The notes below the pieces were generated by a model. The model was given only the letters and a program-made list of their open reading frames with translations, was not told the DNA's origin and did not search any database. Below are positions 7,130-14,000 of a DNA stretch of 14,000 nucleotides, in pieces (position 1 is the first letter of the stretch; each line of letters begins with the position of its first letter). A program made the position numbers and the translations under genes. Origin of the DNA: Owenia fusiformis (Eukaryota > Annelida > Polychaeta > Sabellida > Oweniidae); assembly GCA_903813345.2 (NCBI GenBank), contig CAIIXF020000420.1, positions 1 to 14,000 of the forward strand. Reading direction: 5' to 3'.

Positions 7130-7546
7130 TAACTTGTTTGTAAGGTTAATGTTTTGTCGTCTTATTTGAGTAATATTTTGTTTTATAGTTTTAATTTTAT
7201 GTACGGGTCTATGCGTATTGGTTTTTCGGAGTATTCTTTTGGTTATTATGTTATTTAATGTTGATTTTGTTAGATAGGGAATTGTGTTAGCTTTCTGGTG
7301 AGGGGTGTCTTGTATTTTTACCATATTTTTAGGCTGAGTTGTGGCTTTTGGGTGGGGGTGGTGTTTTCCGTTTGTAATTTGTAAGATGCGGTATTGGCAT
7401 TCGTGGATTTCGTATATGTTTGGCTGCATTGGTAGCAAAAGTGTGGTGAGTGAATTGTTGTTTGGTTGTTTGGTTGTTTAGTATTGTATTCTGGCTTGAT
7501 ATTGATATGTATATTGTGGTGGTAGCATTTGTAGTTTTGGAGATAT
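7130..7546 (-). repeat. Leader repeat R4 (about 417 bp)
   Basis: Anchors are TAGCTTTCTGGTGAGGGGTG (from 7288), TACCATATTTTTAGGCTGAG, GGTGTTTTCCGTTTG (about 7361), AAGATGCGGTATTGGCATTCG and TGTTTAGTATTGTATTCTGG (7475), ending at TTAACTTGATTGTG (7546). It is closest to R1 in several anchors. The equivalent in unit 2 is about 13437-13853. Confidence 0.6.
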
Positions 7547-7564
7547 TAACTTGATTGTGTAGGT

Positions 7565-7725
7565 AGTGTGTTTGTTATGAGGTATCGCTTAGCGCGTATT
7601 GCGAGGTTGGTCGCTTCGTGAAAGTGTGGTGATTGGGTTAAAGTTTGGTTGTTTGGTTGTTTAGTATGTTATCCTAGCTTGGTGTGGATATGTGTATTGT
7701 GTTGGTGGTACTTTGTTGGTAGCCG
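7565..7725 (-). repeat. Partial leader repeat R5
   Basis: This copy matches only the last part of the repeat. It has GAGGTATCGCTTAGCGCG in the position of the GATGCGGTATTGGCGTTCG anchor, then GTTTGGTTGTTTAGTATG (7652-7669) and ATCCTAGCTTGGTGTGGATA. The TGTTTAGTAT anchor (7658) is only 183 bp after that of R4, so most of the unit is missing. The second unit's copy is cut by the end of the window. Confidence 0.5.
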
Positions 7726-7742
7726 TGTATGTGGTGGCTTGT

Positions 7743-7765
7743 GGGGAGGGGGAAGGGGGGGGGGG
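7743..7765 (+). other. G-rich tract near the outer end of unit 1
   Basis: Runs of 4, 5 and 11 G are separated by one and two A, enough for a G-quadruplex if the long run is shared. It lies 9 nt before the plus-strand hammerhead-like core. Homopolymers of this length are prone to sequencing error, so the exact count of G is uncertain. Confidence 0.5.
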
Positions 7766-7774
7766 AACGGTGCG

Positions 7775-7821
7775 CTGATTGAAGAAAAATGTTCGAAACA
7801 CCTGGTAAGGTGAGATGGTTC
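7775..7821 (+). ncRNA. Second hammerhead-like core, opposite strand
   Basis: The plus strand reads CTGATTGA (7775-7782), a short stem GAA/TTC (7784-7786 with 7792-7794), GAAA (7795-7798), a perfect hairpin CACCT-GGTA-AGGTG (7799-7812), then A and GATGGTTC. The order and words CTGAT(T)GAAGAA, GTTCGAAACA and AGATGGTYCA are shared with the minus-strand motif at 1961-2047, so the two seem to be related copies in opposite orientation. One U is inserted in the conserved CUGAUGA, and neither helix I nor a proper cleavage junction can be drawn. It is probably a decayed relative and not an active ribozyme. Confidence 0.25.
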
Positions 7822-7984
7822 AGCCAGTTCTTCACAAAAAATGGTTGTTTTGTTGTTGACATATACTTGGTGAGTGTCCATCTGACAATTCTCGATAGGA
7901 CCCATGTCCGGAGACTAGGTACGCTAGTTATTCACTTAGTTTGGTTTTATCCTTATGGCTAATGGAGACAGCCGTAAAAGCACT

Positions 7985-8247
7985 GATTCTTGGGGAGATG
8001 ACTTAGAAAATGTCTTGAGACATCACCAGTTATGTGCACGCATTGTTCATGCAGTCTGTGAACAAGCGGTGAGAGGTCTCTGTGTGGGGACCTGGGGGAC
8101 ATAATCTAGTCGCCTAAGTTTCCCTAAACTATCGCATGTCTAATATGTGACAAGAATAGTATATGTCAGTAAAAATGGCGTAAGATATTGTTCGTATCTT
8201 ACCCAAGAAATATTGTTTTGTTTTTTGTTATTTTTGTGAGGGCGGCC
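7985..8247 (-). repeat. 263-bp terminal block of unit 2
   Basis: This is the same block as 1415-1677 and 1678-1940, here present once. It directly follows AGACAGCCGTAAAAGCACT, the outer end of unit 1 on the plus strand. It contains the GTAAGATA/TATCTTAC hairpin at 8180-8202. Confidence 0.8.
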
Positions 8248-8267
8248 GGACATCCCGGTCCTGTGGT

Positions 8268-8354
8268 GGACCATCTCTCTTATATGTGTGTCATGATAAG
8301 AGCACAAGATGTTTCGAACTCATGGGTGGTAGTCCATGATGTGTTCTTCATCAG
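8268..8354 (-). ncRNA. Hammerhead-ribozyme-like core, unit 2
   Basis: This is an identical copy of the motif at 1961-2047, with CTGATGA at 8354-8348 and GAAA at 8315-8312. If it cleaves, it would cut a read-through transcript between the 251-codon gene of unit 2 and the RT gene of unit 1. The same structural reservations apply. Confidence 0.35.
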
Positions 8355-8357
8355 CGG

Positions 8358-8387
8358 CTTGGGGAATGGGGAGGGGGAAGGGGGAAT
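8358..8387 (+). other. G-quadruplex-type tract, unit 2
   Basis: This is a copy of the tract at 2051-2080, with four runs of four or five G on the plus strand. Confidence 0.6.
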
Positions 8388-8525
8388 GTTAGTGTATACA
8401 CGGGTGTGTGTTCCGAAGTACGGGCAGTGGTTTGCAGGTTTAAATTGTAAACGTTTGGTGTGTTTTGGTTGGCACTAGTAGTAGAAGTGTTGTTTAGTTT
8501 TAAAGTTAGTAATACAAGGGTTTGC

Positions 8526-8531
8526 TTTATT
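8526..8531 (-). terminator. Candidate AATAAA signal, unit 2
   Basis: This is the copy of 2219-2224, downstream of the 251-codon gene of unit 2. Use of this signal would end transcripts before the RT gene of unit 1. Confidence 0.3.
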
Positions 8532-8711
8532 AGTTTTAGGGGGGTTAATATAGTTTCGGGTTAACATGTTTGGCGGTTTCCATACACGTTCATACATTTC
8601 ATATGCTATACACATTCATACTTTTAAATTCATAAATGTTTAATTGCTCTTTTGGTAGAGAATGGTGGCCCTGAGAAGGGCCGGGGTTGTATTTTTTAAA
8701 GTAGTTTTGTT

Positions 8712-9467
8712 CTACTGTCTTTTCCCACGGGGTTTTGTGTTTGGTTCCCGTCTTTTTGGTTTGAAGGCCTCACGCCTGTACTGCTCTGCCAGTTTGTCTG
8801 CTTCTACAAGGCCGATGGTTTTGGCTAGCGTTTGGATGGTTTCACTGGTTTGTTGTCTGTGAAAGTCTAGTCTGTTTTGGCTGTGGAGTGTGGTGGCTTC
8901 TGTCAGCTGGTCGCTGCAATGGTGTAAAATAACATCAAACGCCTTTTCAATATCAGAGGTTTCCTTCTCAGGGGCGCCGCATTTGATATTTGGTATGAGG
9001 CCTCTTGGGATGCCTCCCGGGCAGTTGTTAAGGCTTTTAAGGACGCCATCGTGTCTGGCTTCCCAGTGTATTGATGTTCTCAAACGGGTGAGTAGAGCTG
9101 GGTCTGCTTGGCGTGTGGCGTTGGGGTTGTTCCCGATGTTTGTAGGTAGGCCTAGACCCATCGCGTCTATGATGTTGAGAGTGTGTTTGGGTTTGCGTGG
9201 TATTGTGTATAAAGGGTTGTTTTTTGTGAAGGTAGAGGCCGACTTGATATGGTGTTTGTCTTTAGGGCTGCTGGTTGTAGCTTGTTTAAAGGCTTGCTTG
9301 TTGAAGGCAGCGCTGTTAGCTGGTACTTCTGAGTCGGGAATGGTGTCCCTGCTGTCATTCATCTCCATAGAGTTATGAGAGTTGAATCTCCCGCTGCAGA
9401 TAGACGCCTGGGTATCATTGGCGTTGGCAATCATCTGGCCTATTGATAGGTCTTTGGCAATGCTCAT
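8712..9467 (-). CDS. Unrecognised 251-residue element protein, unit 2
   Basis: It is identical in translation to the gene at 2405-3160, with a polar N-terminal half, the CPGGIPRGLIPN block, a helical segment and a basic tail. This copy is the one that stands upstream of an RT gene in the window (RT start at 5759, about 2.95 kb further on the sense strand). That gives the order 251-codon gene then RT, if the pair is read as one transcription unit. Perfect conservation says the duplication is recent, and does not by itself show selection on the protein. Confidence 0.7.
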   Translation of the reverse strand: MSIAKDLSIGQMIANANDTQASICSGRFNSHNSMEMNDSRDTIPDSEVPANSAAFNKQAFKQATTSSPKDKHHIKSASTFTKNNPLYTIPRKPKHTLNIIDAMGLGLPTNIGNNPNATRQADPALLTRLRTSIHWEARHDGVLKSLNNCPGGIPRGLIPNIKCGAPEKETSDIEKAFDVILHHCSDQLTEATTLHSQNRLDFHRQQTSETIQTLAKTIGLVEADKLAEQYRREAFKPKRREPNTKPRGKRQ

Positions 9468-9512
9468 GTTGAGGTTTAGGTTGTTGTTGTTGTTATGTTG
9501 TCAGTGTTGTAC

Positions 9513-9584
9513 TGTAATATGATCTATCGTCCTCGTGTGTTATATTTATATGGAAGGTGCGGACGTCAGAGAACAAACTTCCGG
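9513..9584 (-). promoter_or_regulatory. TATA/initiator promoter, unit 2
   Basis: This is the copy of 3206-3277: ETS-type site (9584-9578), TGACGTC (9568-9562), TATAAATA (9550-9543) and initiator TCATATT with predicted +1 at 9520. The downstream gene starts at 9467. Confidence 0.6.
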
Positions 9585-9590
9585 TTTATT
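9585..9590 (-). terminator. Candidate AATAAA signal after the RT gene, unit 2
   Basis: This is the copy of 3278-3283, about 590 nt downstream of the RT stop of unit 2. Evidence is limited to the hexamer. Confidence 0.3.
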
Positions 9591-10176
9591 GCTCTTCTTA
9601 GTGAAAAGTCGATAAGATTAAATGTAAGTGTGTTTGTTGTGTGACTTTAAGCGGGTATAGCTCTGGATGTAGTGCCTTGATTTTAGTGTGGTTGGTGTGT
9701 TTTTGTTTGTCTAAGTTTGTTCTATAAGGTCGTGTTAAAGTTTTGTGTTTAGAATGTTCGATTGTGGTTTTGTGGTTGATGAATCGTAATATGGTGCCGA
9801 TTTTTTCAAAGTTTTTCGTGGTTTTCGTGTTATTGTTGTTATTTAGTAGCTGTGTATTGCCTTTTATTTGTAGTGGTTGTGTAGAATAGGGTTGTAGCTA
9901 CCTTATGGTGTTTAGTTTTTGAAGTTTGGTGCAATATTGGTTGAGTTATGGTTGTATTTCTACGGGTCAAGAAACACAGTGATTTCCCCGGGAATTTAGT
10001 TGGTTTGGGAGAGTTGCGGTCTTTAATTGGTGTGCTTGTTGTGTTGTATATCATGTTTTTTTTTTTGGTATGTAAATATTGAATTTGTTAGTTGTTCGTG
10101 TGTTTTGGGTTTTCTGGGTGTGGTGGTTTGGTTATTAGAGGTCGGGTAGTTGTCAATTATATATAATAGGGTTGTT

Positions 10177-12066
10177 CTATGTGTTAGAGAATTTGGCTCT
10201 GACTAGAGCATCGCTGAGATTTTGGTTTCTTCTCAGAGCAATAGTAGGGCTATTGGGGTATATCTGGGTTAGTGTAGGGTCGCTTTTTATAATGTGCCAG
10301 TGTTTTTGCAGAATAGTTTTGATCTGGTGGTTGATACCCGAGTGTGTGGTAATGAATGGTAGTGTGTTGTTTTCATATGTTTTAGTGCGGCGGGTACGGG
10401 CTGGTTGGTTCAGTAGTAGCGTTCTATTTAGTTTTCTGGTGTTAGCTATGTGTTTGTTGAAGTTCCTCGGGTTATGTCCACGTGTTTTTAGGTATTTTTT
10501 GAGGTTTTCCGAGTTTGAATCGTAGTCTAGTGTTGTAGTGCAGAGTTTTTTGTATCTAATGCATTCCCCTTTGGCTAGGTTGTCTAGGCAATGTTTAGGG
10601 TGAAATGAGTTTGCAGGTATGAATATGTGAGCATCGGTTGGTTTGGAGTATAGTTTGGTGTGTAGTGTTTTGGTGGTGTTGAACTCCTTAGGTTTGTATA
10701 TCAGAGCGTCAAGGAATGGTATTTCCGTTGTAGATGTTTCTACTTCAAATTTAATTGTGTCATGTGTTTGGTTGCAATGTTGAATGAATGTGTTGAGTTC
10801 CTGGGTGTTGTGTTCCCAGATTATGAATATGTCGTCGATATATCTGAGGTAAATCGTGGGTTTTTTGTTGTTGGGTGCTGTTTCTAAGATTTTGTTCTCA
10901 ATTTCAGCCATAGCTAGAATGGCCAGCGAGGGACTGATTTTAGAGCCCATGGCGCATCCGAATTTCTGGTGGTAGTATTCATTGTTGAATTCGAATATGT
11001 TCTGTTTGAGAATAATGTTGAGTAATTGTGTAATTCTTCTGTTAGAGGGTATGTTGATGTCTAGTTGGAGATTGGTTTTGTTCAAGTTGATGTGTTTTAG
11101 CGTTGCTGCAATAGCGTCACTATGGTTGATGTTGGTGTAAAGGCTGCTCACGTCCATTGTTACTAGAATGCAGTCTGGTTTGAGGGCGGGTAGTGATTGC
11201 AATTTGTTGATGAGATCAGTGCTATCTCTGACAAATGAAGGTATCATTTTGGTGAGTGGTTGGAGGAAATAGTCCAAGTACATTGCTATTTTTTCTGTTG
11301 GCCCGTTGTTACCAGATAGGATTGGTCTTCCTGGTGGGGGCGACTTGTTTTTGTGTATTTTTGGTAAATGATAGAATCTAGGTGCGCGTTCTTTCCCTGT
11401 GGGTGTGAGGAAATTCAACGTTGTTTCATCAATGTCGTGTTCTCTATACATTTCTAAAGCAATTTTTTTAATTGCTTGGCATATTTCTTGTATGTGTGGT
11501 GATTCGACTTTGTTGTAAGTGTTAGAGTCGGAGAGTTGTCTAATTGCTTCTGTTTGGTAGTCTGATTTGTTCTGAACGGTGACAGCTCCACCTTTATCAG
11601 CTCTTTTGATGATGATTTTTTGGTTGTTTTTTAATTGTTTTAAAGCTGTTTGTTCTGGTTTGGATAGGTTGTTTTGGTAGATAGGTATATTGATTCGTTT
11701 AATATCCTTCTCTATATTGTTGATATATTTCTCTAGTTTGGGTGAAGTAGAGACGGGAGGTATGAAAGTGCTTTTGTTTTGGAATGGGTGTTTTGAGCGT
11801 TTGCTGTTATGAAACATCAATTTTAATCTCAATTTTCTAGTAAAATCTGAGATGTCAGTGGTCAGGTAATGTTGTATATTTTTGGGGTCGGGTGTGGGTA
11901 TGAACTTTAGTCCTTTAGAGAGGACTGAAAGTTCTGGTTTAGATAGTTGTTGGTCTGATATGTTTACCACCAGTTTGGTTTTGGCTGCTTGTTTTTTATG
12001 TATTATGCTTGTGTTCCTATGTTTGATATAGGACCTATGTAGTTTGTTATTTCTTTTTCTGGTCAT
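10177..12066 (-). CDS. Penelope-like reverse transcriptase, endonuclease-less, unit 2
   Basis: This is the second intact copy of the 629-residue enzyme, identical in translation to 3870-5759. It has all RT motifs, including the catalytic aspartates of motif A and YIDD, and the same C-terminal stop just after VRAKFSNT. Both copies end at the same codon, so the absence of the GIY-YIG endonuclease is a property of this element lineage or its recent founder and not damage to a single copy. The start is taken at the ATG 12066-12064, because the only codon upstream that could extend it is a TTG. Confidence 0.92.
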   Translation of the reverse strand: MTRKRNNKLHRSYIKHRNTSIIHKKQAAKTKLVVNISDQQLSKPELSVLSKGLKFIPTPDPKNIQHYLTTDISDFTRKLRLKLMFHNSKRSKHPFQNKSTFIPPVSTSPKLEKYINNIEKDIKRINIPIYQNNLSKPEQTALKQLKNNQKIIIKRADKGGAVTVQNKSDYQTEAIRQLSDSNTYNKVESPHIQEICQAIKKIALEMYREHDIDETTLNFLTPTGKERAPRFYHLPKIHKNKSPPPGRPILSGNNGPTEKIAMYLDYFLQPLTKMIPSFVRDSTDLINKLQSLPALKPDCILVTMDVSSLYTNINHSDAIAATLKHINLNKTNLQLDINIPSNRRITQLLNIILKQNIFEFNNEYYHQKFGCAMGSKISPSLAILAMAEIENKILETAPNNKKPTIYLRYIDDIFIIWEHNTQELNTFIQHCNQTHDTIKFEVETSTTEIPFLDALIYKPKEFNTTKTLHTKLYSKPTDAHIFIPANSFHPKHCLDNLAKGECIRYKKLCTTTLDYDSNSENLKKYLKTRGHNPRNFNKHIANTRKLNRTLLLNQPARTRRTKTYENNTLPFITTHSGINHQIKTILQKHWHIIKSDPTLTQIYPNSPTIALRRNQNLSDALVRAKFSNT

Positions 12067-14000
12067 ATTTAGCAAGTGTTGCTATAATATGAATGATTGT
12101 AGTTGTTGCAGGTATGCGTATTGTTCTCTGAGATGTTGAGTATTGAGTGGGATGAGAGAGATCAGTGATTTGGAATCCGTTAATGATATGCAGTGTTAGC
12201 GATGTAATTATAGAGATGGTATCTCTATTGTTATGAAAGTTGGTTTGTGAAGTGTGAATAGGTGAACTATTTTTAGTTTGCGTGGTGCTATGTTTAATGT
12301 TTTAGGTGATGTTTGAGAGGCCTTTGATTTGTTTTCTATATCGAGTTGATATATTAAAGTGTTTTGGTATCTAGTTTATGAGATTCGTCTTGTTGCCATT
12401 TGGATTAAATTGGAATTGTTTTTGTTATGATTTTGGGTATGGCTTTTTTGGTTTTAGTATTCCAAAAAACGGTATATGCTTGATGGTTTGTGGGTAAATA
12501 TGTGGTTAATAATTGGTATGGGTATGGTTTGGTTCTCTAGTATGCTGTGGTAGCTTTCTGGTAGAGGGTGTCTTGTTTTGTAACCATGTTTTTAGTTGAT
12601 ATTTGGTTATTATGTTGAGAGCGGTGTTTTCCGTTCATAATTCATGGGATGCGGTATTGGCGTTCGCGTATTTCGTATATGTATGGTTGTGTTGGTAGCA
12701 AAAGTATGGTTAGTTAGTTGTTGTTTGGTTGTTTGGTTGTTTAGTATGGTATCCTGGTTTGATGTAGATATGTGTATAATGATGGTAGCATTGATAGTTG
12801 TAGAGATATTAACTTGATTGTGGGGGGGTTATTTTCGTTCGCAATATTATGTTTTTTTAGTTTTGATTTCCCGTAAGGGTATATGCGTGTTGATTTATGG
12901 AGGATTGGTATGGTTAGTTGTTTATTCCATTTTGGTTTGGTTGGTTAGTATGTTATGGCAGCTTTCCAGTGTGTGGTGTATTGTGTCAATACCGTGTTTT
13001 TTGGCTGAGATATGGCTTTTTTGGTGGGTGTGGTGTTTTCCGTTCCTGATTTTTAAGATGCGGTATTTTTGTTCACCGATTTCGTATGTGTGTTGCTGTG
13101 TGGGTAGGAAAGGTATGATGAATAAGCTGTTATTTGGTTTTTTGGTTGTTTAGTATGATATCTTGGTATGTTGAGGATGTGTTTATTTTGGTGGTGGCAA
13201 TTATAGTTTAAGAGATTTTAACTTGATTGTGAGGGCGGTTTTTCCGCTCTGAGATATCTGTTTGTACGCATTTTGGGATTGATAATTTCTAATACACGTA
13301 ATGGTTAGTGAGGTGATATAAGAGTCTTTGGTTTGTATGTAGATGGTTTTATTATCTTGTTTGTTGTTTTGGGTGTTGTTTTGGGTGTTCAACTGTGTGT
13401 ATTTCGTGATCGTACACATGGTATGGTGTGAAATTTTAACTTGTTTGTAAGGTTAATGTTTTGTCGTCTTATTTGAGTAATATTTTGTTTTATAGTTTTA
13501 ATTTTATGTACGGGTCTATGCGTATTGGTTTTTCGGAGTATTCTTTTGGTTATTATGTTATTTAATGTTGATTTTGTTAGATAGGGAATTGTGTTAGCTT
13601 TCTGGTGAGGGGTGTCTTGTATTTTTACCATATTTTTAGGCTGAGTTGTGGCTTTTGGGTGGGGGTGGTGTTTTCCGTTTGTAATTTGTAAGATGCGGTA
13701 TTGGCATTCGTGGATTTCGTATATGTTTGGCTGCATTGGTAGCAAAAGTGTGGTGAGTGAATTGTTGTTTGGTTGTTTGGTTGTTTAGTATTGTATTCTG
13801 GCTTGATATTGATATGTATATTGTGGTGGTAGCATTTGTAGTTTTGGAGATATTAACTTGATTGTGTAGGTAGTGTGTTTGTTATGAGGTATCGCTTAGC
13901 GCGTATTGCGAGGTTGGTCGCTTCGTGAAAGTGTGGTGATTGGGTTAAAGTTTGGTTGTTTGGTTGTTTAGTATGTTATCCTAGCTTGGTGTGGATATGT
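12067..14000 (-). other. Leader region upstream of the RT gene, unit 2 (partial)
   Basis: This is the copy of 5760-7693. It holds the hairpin at 12211-12227 and leader repeats R1 to R4, with R5 running to the end of the window. The G-rich tract and the plus-strand hammerhead-like core of this unit would lie beyond position 14000. Confidence 0.65.

Larger units (their letters stand above)
1678..7984 (-). mobile_element. Penelope-like retroelement, complete unit 1 (6307 bp)
   Basis: The unit is bounded by the recurrence of the GATTCTTGGGG block at 1678 and 7985, giving a period of 6307 bp. It carries, on the minus strand, an intact Penelope-type reverse transcriptase gene (3870-5759) and a second gene of 251 codons (2405-3160), plus long non-coding segments. 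The unit joins the next one head to tail with no spacer. The tandem layout, the terminal partial repeat and the RT type all fit the Penelope-like class. The exact 5' and 3' ends of the transposing RNA are not defined by the repeat boundaries alone. Confidence 0.85.
5760..7984 (-). other. Long leader region upstream of the RT gene, unit 1
   Basis: These 2225 bp precede the RT start on the sense strand and hold no convincing gene. Much of it (about 6094-7690) consists of degenerate repeats with a spacing of about 410 bp, listed separately. Small features are a perfect hairpin TAGAGAT-GGT-ATCTCTA at 5904-5920, a G-rich tract at 7743-7765 and a plus-strand hammerhead-like core at 7775-7821. Minus-strand frames of 72 and 118 codons (6894-7112, 7082-7438) encode low-complexity Asn/Thr/Lys-rich peptides inside the repeats. 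A 78-codon frame (7669-7905) has a Pro run encoded by the G-tract. The equivalent in unit 2 is 12067-14000, cut by the window edge. Confidence 0.65.
9468..10176 (-). other. Spacer between RT gene and 251-codon gene, unit 2
   Basis: This is the copy of 3161-3869. It holds the promoter at 9513-9584, an AATAAA at 9585-9590 and no convincing gene. Confidence 0.6.
7985..14000 (-). mobile_element. Penelope-like retroelement, unit 2 (cut by window edge)
   Basis: This is a head-to-tail copy of unit 1 with an exact offset of 6307 bp. It shows the same 263-bp block, hammerhead-like motif, 251-codon gene, promoter, RT gene and leader repeats. All long reading frames translate identically in both units, and the sequence lines compared by eye show no difference. 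It would end at 14291, so 291 bp lie outside the window. Its promoter lies upstream of unit 1's RT gene on the sense strand, so read-through transcription between units is possible. Confidence 0.85.

Noticed and set aside
6894-7438. Two overlapping minus-strand frames of 72 and 118 codons
   Set aside because: The peptides are low-complexity Asn/Thr/Lys/Gln-rich and lie in the degenerate leader repeats. No motif is present and the frame is not kept in other repeat copies.
7669-7905. 78-codon minus-strand frame near the outer end of the unit, with ATG start
   Set aside because: Its Pro run is encoded by the G-tract and its middle overlaps the hammerhead-like core. Nothing else supports coding, though a small leader peptide cannot be excluded.
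7985-8247. 263-bp block as a true LTR of a retrovirus-like element
   Set aside because: There is no TG...CA border or primer-binding site, and the encoded RT is of the Penelope class, not of an LTR element. A partial terminal copy explains it better.
1678-14000. Telomeric repeats, CRISPR array, tRNA or rRNA genes
   Set aside because: I looked for TTAGGG-type arrays, short regular spacers, and tRNA or rRNA landmarks. None was found. The repeats present are long, diverged and retroelement-internal.

Overview
The window is eukaryotic, repeat-rich DNA. A metazoan, possibly an invertebrate, is the best guess. Evidence for this is a Penelope-like reverse transcriptase, TATA/initiator and AATAAA-type signals instead of bacterial promoters and ribosome binding sites, and an AT-rich flank full of fold-back repeats. 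The species cannot be named from the sequence.

Layout. Positions 1-1414 are host flank. No complete gene is visible there. There is one possible internal exon (555-721), then a cluster of nested inverted repeats (766-1405) that includes a MITE-like element with perfect 55-bp terminal inverted repeats (880-1289) and a 98-bp fold-back repeat (1308-1405). From 1415 to the end of the window lies a head-to-tail array of one retroelement, on the minus strand. It consists of an extra 263-bp copy of the element's terminal segment (1415-1677), one complete 6307-bp unit (1678-7984) and 6016 bp of a second unit (7985-14000), which is cut by the window edge. The two units appear identical wherever they were compared, including every long reading frame.

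Each unit, read on the minus strand, contains: (a) a region of about 2.2 kb without a convincing gene, built largely of degenerate repeats of about 410 bp; (b) an intact Penelope-like reverse transcriptase gene that lacks the usual C-terminal GIY-YIG endonuclease; (c) a 0.7-kb spacer that ends in a well-formed TATA plus initiator promoter with CRE-like and ETS-like sites; (d) a 251-codon gene for an unrecognised protein with a helical C-terminal half and a basic tail, perhaps a nucleic-acid-binding partner; and (e) a 0.7-kb terminal segment with a C-rich tract (G-quadruplex pattern on the opposite strand), a hammerhead-ribozyme-like core and the 263-bp block. A related hammerhead-like core lies near the other end of the unit on the opposite strand.

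How the parts may work together (inference). Because units are joined head to tail, the promoter of one unit can drive its 251-codon gene and then read into the reverse transcriptase gene of the next unit. This is the logic of pseudo-LTRs in Penelope-like elements. The most notable points are the exact 6.3-kb tandem identity, the missing endonuclease, the extra gene with its own promoter, the oppositely oriented hammerhead-like motifs beside G-tracts, and the strong A/C bias of the sense strand along the whole element.
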